DNA of 64,000 bases. Source: Clostridiales bacterium. Lineage in GTDB: Bacteria > Bacillota > Clostridia > Peptostreptococcales > Anaerovoracaceae. The translations under genes were made by a program, and so were the position numbers. Below the pieces are notes generated by a model. That model saw only the letters and a list, made by a program, of their open reading frames with translations. It searched no databases and was not told where the DNA came from. Positions 58,722 to 64,000 of the stretch are shown here, piece after piece (the stretch's first letter is position 1; every line of letters starts with the position of its first letter). Where the stretch lies: positions 1-64,000 of the forward strand of contig SVCU01000009.1 of NCBI GenBank assembly GCA_015058215.1. Direction: 5' to 3'.

Positions 58722-60269
58722 ATGAAAGAAGAAGTGAAACGGATCCGGGAAGATCTTCTGGCCATGAGGGACGAACCCTACCGGCAGTTCAGCCTGCCTT
58801 TGATCCCGGTTCTGGAACCGGAGCGGATGATCGGCATCCGTGCGCCGAAGCTGAAGGCCTACGGAAAAGGGCTGAAAGGAACGGCGGCAGCGGAAGACTT
58901 TCTGCGGGATCTTCCTCATAAATACCATGAAGAAAACTGTCTCCACGCCTGTCTGATCAACAGCATGAAGGCATTCGGGCCCTGCCTTGAAGAACTGCAG
59001 CGGTTTCTGCCCTATGTGGATAACTGGGCGGTCAGCGATTCCATCAGCCCGAAGGTGTTTGAACAGCACCGGGAAGAGCTTTTGCCGGTGATCCGGAAGT
59101 GGATGGAATCCCCGGAACCCTATACGGTACGGGTGGCTGTCAAGCTGCTGATGGACTTTTACCTGGGGTCCGCCTTCCGGGAGGAGCATCTGGACTGGGT
59201 GGCTTCCATCCGCTCCGAAGAATACTACGTGAACATGATGGTCGCCTGGTATTTGGCCACGGCTCTGGCGAAGCAGTACCGGCCGGCGGTTTCGGTTCTG
59301 GAAGAGCGCAGACTCCCCGTTTGGACCCATAACATGACCATCCGGAAGGCCAGAGAAAGCTTTCGGATCAACAAAACACAAAAAGAGTATCTGAACTCGC
59401 TGAAGGCGGAGCCCCTGTCGGAAAAGGCGATTTTACGCCTCCTGAAAGGGGAGGGGAAGGCTGTCACCGTACTGCCCCTTACGGACTCCACCAACCGACT
59501 GGCCAAGGAGGCGGCCTGGAAGGGGGCACCTCACGGCACGGTCATTCTGGCCGAGGAACAGACTGCGGGCCGCGGCCGCCGCGGCCGGTCGTTTTACTCG
59601 CCTACGGGCCGCGGCCTCTATCTCAGCTTCGTGCTGCGCACCCGGGAGCCGCTGACGGAAGGCCAGCTTCTGACCGTCTACGCGGCTGTGGCGGTGCGCA
59701 GAGCCCTGGAAGCGGTACTGGCGGCTGCCAATTCTGATGCCGCCGGCGGCGGCCGGCAGAGCCGGGAGGCCGCCGCTTGTAAGGGCGGCCAGGCCCAGAA
59801 TTCGGCCGCCCCTGCCATCAAATGGGTCAACGACATCTACCTGGGAGACCGCAAGGTCTGCGGCATCCTGACGGAGCTTATAGACCCCTGCACCGCCGTT
59901 CTGGGCATCGGCATCAACGTGTCCGGCAGTGACGCGGATTTTCCGGAAGACATCCGCGGAAAGGCAGGCTCCCTGACGGGCACCCGCTCCGAAGAGGGGA
60001 TCAGCCGCAATGCCCTTGCCGCCGCCGTGATCCGGGAAGTACTGGCCTGGCAGGGCGGTGCCTTCCCCGAAACCACTCTGGAAGAATATCGCCGCCATTC
60101 TTTCCTGCTGGGCAGGGAAGTGGAATTTGAACGGAACGGACAGTGGTTCACCGGCACCGCCGCATCCATCAATGACAGCGGCAATCTGCTGGTGGAACTC
60201 GCCTCCGGCGAAACCATGGCACTGTCCTCCGGCGAAGTCAGCGTCCGGCAGAGAAAGGAGCTTCTATGA
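58722..60269 (+). CDS. Fusion protein: AlkD-like DNA alkylation repair domain plus biotin--protein ligase BirA domain
   Basis: 515 residues. Residues 1-228 match the AlkD-like HEAT-repeat family (MIGIRAPKLKAYGKGLKG, PYVDNWAVSDSISPKVFEQH, YTVRVAVKLLMDFYLGSAF, THNMTIRKARESFRINKTQK), ending at EYLNSLK where stand-alone proteins end. From about 233 a BirA ligase follows without its DNA-binding HTH: LTDSTNRLAKEAAWKGAPHG, EEQTAGRGRRGRSFYSPTGR (biotinyl-AMP loop), AIKWVNDIYLGDRKVCGILT, GIGINVSG and a C-terminal SH3-like domain. No stop or start separates them. An extra ~30-residue Ala/Gly-rich piece before AIKWVND is encoded by GC palindromes. Either a true fusion or two genes joined by a lost stop. 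Confidence 0.8.
   Translation: MKEEVKRIREDLLAMRDEPYRQFSLPLIPVLEPERMIGIRAPKLKAYGKGLKGTAAAEDFLRDLPHKYHEENCLHACLINSMKAFGPCLEELQRFLPYVDNWAVSDSISPKVFEQHREELLPVIRKWMESPEPYTVRVAVKLLMDFYLGSAFREEHLDWVASIRSEEYYVNMMVAWYLATALAKQYRPAVSVLEERRLPVWTHNMTIRKARESFRINKTQKEYLNSLKAEPLSEKAILRLLKGEGKAVTVLPLTDSTNRLAKEAAWKGAPHGTVILAEEQTAGRGRRGRSFYSPTGRGLYLSFVLRTREPLTEGQLLTVYAAVAVRRALEAVLAAANSDAAGGGRQSREAAACKGGQAQNSAAPAIKWVNDIYLGDRKVCGILTELIDPCTAVLGIGINVSGSDADFPEDIRGKAGSLTGTRSEEGISRNALAAAVIREVLAWQGGAFPETTLEEYRRHSFLLGREVEFERNGQWFTGTAASINDSGNLLVELASGETMALSSGEVSVRQRKELL
59747..59811. repeat. Two GC palindromes inside the birA domain
   Basis: CGGCGGCC (59747-59754) / GGCCGCCG (59768-59775), then GGGCGGCC (59783-59790) / GGCCGCCC (59804-59811). 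Together they encode about 30 in-frame residues not found in other BirA proteins, between helix EAVLAAAN and the IKWVND motif. Confidence 0.6.
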
Positions 60270-60931
60270 CAAAAGGATCCTATAAAAAGAGCAAACCGGC
60301 CGCTCTGGCAGCCGGTCTGGTGCTGGGCATCGCAGCCCTGCTTCTGGCCACTGCTCTGAGCCTGGCTATCATCCATATTTTCGATATTCCTTACATTTGG
60401 GACATCGGCCCTCTGGGGATCGAACTCGACACCGGGCTTTCCCGGGAAGCGATCCTGGATAATTACAATGCGGCCATGGACTATCTGGCTCCCTTCGGCA
60501 TGGGCTCCGATGCATTCATTCTGCCCAGTCTGAGCTGGACGGAAGAAGGGGCCATCCACTTTGCGGACTGCAAGGTGATTTTCCAGAACGTCTACAATCT
60601 GGGCTTTCTTTCTCTGGCACTGGTGCTGATCGCCGTTCTGCTTGGCAGAGCCGGTAAGCTTCCCAAGGGGACTCTGCTGGTTTCCGGCGTAGCTACCCTG
60701 GCGCTTCCTGCCGCCGTCCTTGCCGCCATCGCCATCGATTTCGACAGTGCCTTCGTTCTGTTCCATGAGATCTTTTTCAGCAACGACTACTGGATGTTCA
60801 ACCCCAGAGAGGACCAGATCCTGAACATCCTGCCGGCGGAATTCTTCCTGCACTGCGGCATTTTCATCGCCGCCTTCTGGGTGCTGGCTGCTGTGATTCA
60901 ATTCGTGCTGCATAGGAGAAAACATCGATGA
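60266..60931 (+). CDS. TIGR01906/DUF1461 family integral membrane protein
   Basis: 221 residues with four transmembrane helices: ALAAGLVLGIAALLLATALS near the N-terminus, NLGFLSLALVLIAVLLGRAG, LLVSGVATLALPAAVLAAIA and FFLHCGIFIAAFWVLAAVIQ. The first extracytoplasmic region carries LSREAILDNYNAAMDYLAPF, and the second contains FHEIFFSNDYWMFNPREDQI, both typical of DUF1461. No function is established. The start overlaps the previous stop (ATGA). Confidence 0.85.
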   Translation: MTKGSYKKSKPAALAAGLVLGIAALLLATALSLAIIHIFDIPYIWDIGPLGIELDTGLSREAILDNYNAAMDYLAPFGMGSDAFILPSLSWTEEGAIHFADCKVIFQNVYNLGFLSLALVLIAVLLGRAGKLPKGTLLVSGVATLALPAAVLAAIAIDFDSAFVLFHEIFFSNDYWMFNPREDQILNILPAEFFLHCGIFIAAFWVLAAVIQFVLHRRKHR

Positions 60932-61314
60932 AAAAAGTATGGACATTATGTTTGGCGTTCTTACTGTGTTTCGGGTTTAGTGCGTGTGCAAATTCGTCAG
61001 CAAAGTTGCCGCCGAAAGAAAAAACAGAAAAAGAGATCGTATTAGAAGAAATAGAGAAGATCGGCAGAGAAGAATACAAGATCTGGAAGATAAACAAGAA
61101 GGAACTAAAAGCTTCTGCGATCACTGTAGCGACAATCAAAAAGACAGAAGAAAATCTGTATCATGCCTACGGAAAGATCCTGTTTGTCGATGTGTATGGC
61201 GACACCTATGAAAAAAACGTTGAAGTTATAATGAAAGGCGACGAAAAAGGTCGTTGGAACCTGGAATCGATCGATATCGATGGGTTTGAATACGAAATGT
61301 TATATCATTGGTGA
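60928..61314 (+). CDS. Putative lipoprotein
   Basis: 128 residues with a lipoprotein signal peptide (WTLCLAFLLCFGFSACANSS, lipobox FSAC with Cys20), then a charged Lys/Glu-rich segment and a small alpha/beta domain that I do not recognise (KILFVDVYGDTYEKNVEVIM, RWNLESIDIDGFEYEMLYHW). Codon use is clearly more A/T-rich than in its neighbours, suggesting recent acquisition. It overlaps the previous gene by 4 bases. Confidence 0.7.
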   Translation: MKKVWTLCLAFLLCFGFSACANSSAKLPPKEKTEKEIVLEEIEKIGREEYKIWKINKKELKASAITVATIKKTEENLYHAYGKILFVDVYGDTYEKNVEVIMKGDEKGRWNLESIDIDGFEYEMLYHW

Positions 61315-61355
61315 TAGAGCCGTACTGCAGGAAACGGAATCACATAGGGCAATAC

Positions 61356-61389
61356 AAAAGCGCCGGAGCTTCATGCTCCGGCGCTTTTT
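61356..61389. terminator. Terminator between the lipoprotein and MFS genes
   Basis: AAAAGCGCCGGAGC / GCTCCGGCGCTTTT, 14-bp perfect stem with 5-base loop, A-rich before and T-rich after; it serves both converging units. Confidence 0.9.
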
Positions 61390-61412
61390 ATGTTGTGCGC
61401 GTGATTGGAATG

Positions 61413-62681
61413 TTATTTGTTTGCCTTCTTCAGCTGTCTGGTTTCGATGAGGCCCAGAACCAGGAACCAGAGGCAGGTGCCCAGACCGATGAAGGTGATC
61501 ATGCTCCAGGCATCGGAGAAGGTGTGGACCAGCAGGTAGGTGCCCAGTACCTTGGGGCCGATGGCTCTGCCCAGGGCATGGGTGATGTCGTACAGAGACT
61601 GGAACCGGGCTCTGTGGGTGACGGGGGAGTGGTTTGCCAGGAATACGGAGATGTTGGCGGTGACCAGCACTTCGCCGGTGGTCCAGATCAGGGCGAATAC
61701 CATGAACATCCAGGGCTGTTTGGCGATGCCGTTGAGGCCGAAGCCGATGCCGTACAGGGCGGCAGCCACAGTCAGGTTGAACAGGGGATTGAACTTCTTG
61801 GTGGCCATGACGATGAAGGGAGCCAGAACGACGATGCCCAGGCCGTTGATCAGGCAGACGGTGCTGTAGTAGCTGGCGCCGTCGCTGGTGCCAAACAGAT
61901 CCTTCAGGTTCAGGGGCATCATGTAGAAGAACTGTGCATACATGAAGGCGATGGCTGCTGCAGCTGCAACAAAGGCCAGAACCAGGGGATGCTTGAAGAT
62001 GATCTTCAGGAAGCCTTCGCTGCTGCCGGCTTCGGCGGCACGGCCTTCCTTTTCCAGATCCTTGATCTGCTGTTCGGAAAGGTGGGTGTCCTTGATGGTG
62101 AAGAAGATGATGGACATGCCCAGCAGGTTCAGAAGAGCCTGGCCCCAGAACAGCCATGCGGTGTGGTTTTCAAACAGCAGGGAGGCCATGGAGGGACCCA
62201 TGGCGAAGCCCAGGTTCAGACCGATGCTCATGAGGGAAAAGCTTTCCTGACGGTTCAGGGGAGTGGTCAGGTCCATGGCCATGGAGGTGAGGACGGGGTT
62301 TGCGGAGTTGTGGAAGAAGAATGCCACCACCAGAACGATCAGCACCCATTCCTGGGTGTAGAAGAAGCCGGCGATGATGAAGAAGAAGTCGGCCAGCAGG
62401 GTGATGGTCACATAGGTCAGCTTCCGGTTGAACTTGTCCGCGATGCGGGAACCGATGAAAGCACCGGGGATGAAGGCCAGGGACAGGATCAGAATGTAGG
62501 TACCGACCTGGTCCGTGGTGTAGTTGAACTGGGTGGTGAGGAACAGGGTCATGAAGGGATACACGAAGTAACCCATGCTGTTGAAGAATCGTGCGATGAC
62601 GATCATGTAAATGGATCTCGGCAGACCCTGATACTGTTTCAGGAACTTGATGTTAGTGATTGCACTTAGAAAATTACGCAT
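61413..62681 (-). CDS. Major facilitator superfamily transporter
   Basis: 422 residues, 12 transmembrane helices in two halves (YFVYPFMTLFLTTQFNYTTD; SLAFIPGAFIGSRIADKFNR with the loop 2-3 MFS motif; VLTSMAMDLTTPLNRQESFS; INGLGIVVLAPFIVMATKKF; VTANISVFLANHSPVTHRAR). It resembles drug-efflux-type MFS proteins such as the MDR group, but the substrate is unknown. The protein is closely similar along its whole length to the next gene, only 9 bases away, so the two arose by tandem duplication. Confidence 0.85.
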   Translation of the reverse strand: MRNFLSAITNIKFLKQYQGLPRSIYMIVIARFFNSMGYFVYPFMTLFLTTQFNYTTDQVGTYILILSLAFIPGAFIGSRIADKFNRKLTYVTITLLADFFFIIAGFFYTQEWVLIVLVVAFFFHNSANPVLTSMAMDLTTPLNRQESFSLMSIGLNLGFAMGPSMASLLFENHTAWLFWGQALLNLLGMSIIFFTIKDTHLSEQQIKDLEKEGRAAEAGSSEGFLKIIFKHPLVLAFVAAAAAIAFMYAQFFYMMPLNLKDLFGTSDGASYYSTVCLINGLGIVVLAPFIVMATKKFNPLFNLTVAAALYGIGFGLNGIAKQPWMFMVFALIWTTGEVLVTANISVFLANHSPVTHRARFQSLYDITHALGRAIGPKVLGTYLLVHTFSDAWSMITFIGLGTCLWFLVLGLIETRQLKKANK

Positions 62682-62690
62682 TTGTTACCT

Positions 62691-63956
62691 CTATTTCTGT
62701 TCGGTCTGCTTTTTCATCTTGCGGGTTTCAATGAAGCCCAGCAGAGAGAAGAGCAGAGCGGCGGCGACACCCAGAAGGGCGACCAGTCTCCAGGCATCGG
62801 CGTAGGTGTGGGTCATCAGATAGGTACCCAGAATCAGGGGACCGATGGCCTTGCCCACGGCGTGGGTGATGTCGTAGAGGGACTGGAAACGGGCTCTGTG
62901 GGTGATGGGGGCGTGGTTTGCCAGGAATACGGAGATATTCGCGGAAACCAGAACTTCACCGGAGGTCCAGATGACAGCGAACAGCATGAACAGGGTCCAG
63001 ATGTTGGTGCTGCCATAGAGACCAAAACCAACTGCATAAAGAACTGCAGCGACGGCCATGTTGAAGAGGGGGTTGAACTTCTTGGTCAGCATGACCATGA
63101 AGGGTGCCAGAATGACGATGCCTGCACCGTTGATGAAGCAGGTGGTGCCATAGTAGCGGCTGCCCAGGGTGGTACCGAAGGTTTCATTCAGCTGCAGGGG
63201 CATCATGTAGAAGAACTGCGCGTAAATGAAGGCGATGGCGGCGGCACCCAGGATGAAGCCCATAATGATGGGGCTCTTGAAGATCAGCTTCAGGAAGCTT
63301 TCGCTGCTGGCCTGTTCCAGGGCTCTGTCTTCTGCGGCGGCAACTGCGGCGATGTCTTCCTTGGTGGGACGGGTGTCCTTGATGAAGAAGATCACCAGCA
63401 GAACGGCGGAGAAGTTCAGCATTGCCTGGCCGAAGAACAGCCACTGTGCATAGTTTTCAAACAGCAGGGAGGCCAAGGAGGGACCGATGGCGAAGCCCAG
63501 GTTCAGACCGATGCTGATCAGGGAGAAGCTTTCCTGACGGTTGCTGGGGGTGGTCATATCCATGACCATGGAGGTCAGGATGGGGAATGCGGAGTTCAGG
63601 AAGAAGAAGGCTGCCACCAGGGGGATCAGCATCACTTCGCTCTGATACAGGAAGCCGCAGACCACGAAGAACAGGTCTGCCAGGATCATGCAGATGCAGA
63701 AGGTGACCTTGCGGTTTACCTTGTCTGCGATGTTGGAGCCGATCAGGGCACCGGGGATGTACACCAGGGACAGCAGCAGGATGTACTGGCCCACTTCTTC
63801 GGTGGTGTAGCCGAAGCGGGTGGTGAGGTACAGGGTCATGAAGGGGTACACGAAGTGGCCCATGATGATGAGCATTCGGGCGATGGCCACCATGTAGATG
63901 GACTTGGGAAGACCGATGTACTGATTGATAAATTTGATGTTGAGGATCTTATTCAT
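62691..63956 (-). CDS. Major facilitator superfamily transporter (tandem paralog)
   Basis: 421 residues, same plan as its downstream neighbour: FVYPFMTLYLTTRFGYTTEE, YIPGALIGSNIADKVNRKVT, LTSMVMDMTTPSNRQESFSL, INGAGIVILAPFMVMLTKKF, VSANISVFLANHAPITHRAR. First of the pair to be transcribed, RBS AAGGAGATCC. Differences are spread evenly, as in an old duplication whose copies may have diverged in substrate. Confidence 0.85.
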   Translation of the reverse strand: MNKILNIKFINQYIGLPKSIYMVAIARMLIIMGHFVYPFMTLYLTTRFGYTTEEVGQYILLLSLVYIPGALIGSNIADKVNRKVTFCICMILADLFFVVCGFLYQSEVMLIPLVAAFFFLNSAFPILTSMVMDMTTPSNRQESFSLISIGLNLGFAIGPSLASLLFENYAQWLFFGQAMLNFSAVLLVIFFIKDTRPTKEDIAAVAAAEDRALEQASSESFLKLIFKSPIIMGFILGAAAIAFIYAQFFYMMPLQLNETFGTTLGSRYYGTTCFINGAGIVILAPFMVMLTKKFNPLFNMAVAAVLYAVGFGLYGSTNIWTLFMLFAVIWTSGEVLVSANISVFLANHAPITHRARFQSLYDITHAVGKAIGPLILGTYLMTHTYADAWRLVALLGVAAALLFSLLGFIETRKMKKQTEQK

Positions 63957-63968
63957 GAAAGGATCTCC

Positions 63969-64000
63969 TTAGTGAGCCTTCTTGGCATTTCTCTTCTTTT
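63969..64000 (-). CDS. C-terminus of an upstream gene (partial)
   Basis: On the minus strand the last codons before the MFS gene read KKRNAKKAH then TAA (63971-63969). A Lys-rich end like those of the two MFS proteins (KKANK; KKQTEQK) suggests a third related transporter beyond the window edge. Very little sequence is available. Confidence 0.35.
   Translation of the reverse strand, partial: KKRNAKKAH

Overview
The window looks like chromosome of a GC-rich, strictly anaerobic, amino-acid-fermenting Bacillota, most likely class Clostridia. The evidence is a Clostridia-type dcw cluster (murE to ftsZ with two DUF881 proteins and the small basic protein DUF1290), indolepyruvate:ferredoxin oxidoreductase, phosphate butyryltransferase, rubrerythrin with desulfoferrodoxin, and a VanRS-type two-component pair. 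An exact family cannot be assigned from sequence reading alone.

Layout. 1-12.7 kb (+): peptidoglycan and division cluster murE(partial)-murF-mraY-murD-ftsW-murG-[218-bp near-palindrome]-murA-divIB-DUF881-DUF881-DUF1290-ftsZ. murC, murB and ftsA are absent from the cluster, and murF carries an apparent frameshift. 12.8-25.9 kb (+): housekeeping genes, namely a SpoU-type rRNA methyltransferase, pheST, zapA, mutS2, a DUF523 protein, argS, a TPR protein and iorA (frameshifted)-iorB. 26-32.2 kb: VanRS-like regulator/kinase, then cysK-cysE on the minus strand, an orphan E2-like acyltransferase and a PepV-type dipeptidase. 32.3-35.2 kb: an ECF sigma factor with a membrane-anchored beta-propeller protein placed like an anti-sigma factor. 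35.3-47.5 kb: an Rpn-type nuclease gene, then a DUF2130 gene split by a ~10-kb phage-derived element. The element holds the C-terminal remnant of a large serine recombinase, a giant ~2,970-residue polyvalent virion-type protein with several ADP-ribosyltransferase-like domains, a small Cys-rich ORF in another frame, and an SSB. Its ends preserve recognisable attL/attR sites. 47.6-50.5 kb (-): ptb-tauE-lrgA-lrgB operon. 50.6-51.5 kb: tRNA-Gly(CCC) and pnuC. 51.6-57.5 kb: an MMPL exporter plus GLUG-repeat surface protein operon, divergent from a TetR regulator. 57.6-58.6 kb: oxygen-defence operon rbr-dfx. 58.7-61.3 kb: an in-frame AlkD-BirA fusion, a DUF1461 membrane protein and a lipoprotein. 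61.4-64 kb (-): tandem MFS transporter paralogs.

Main unexplained structure. (1) A family of GC-rich palindromes (GGGCGGCC-N10..16-GGCCGCCC and variants) occurs between genes, where some copies act as terminators, and also in frame inside murE, murA, the beta-propeller gene and the birA domain, resembling protein-coding palindromic insertions. (2) A 218-bp imperfect palindrome overlaps the murG stop codon. (3) The giant phage protein is divided by five repeats of an FSMK/FSLK linker. (4) Two otherwise well-conserved genes (murF, iorA) have single-base frameshifts, more likely sequencing error than decay.
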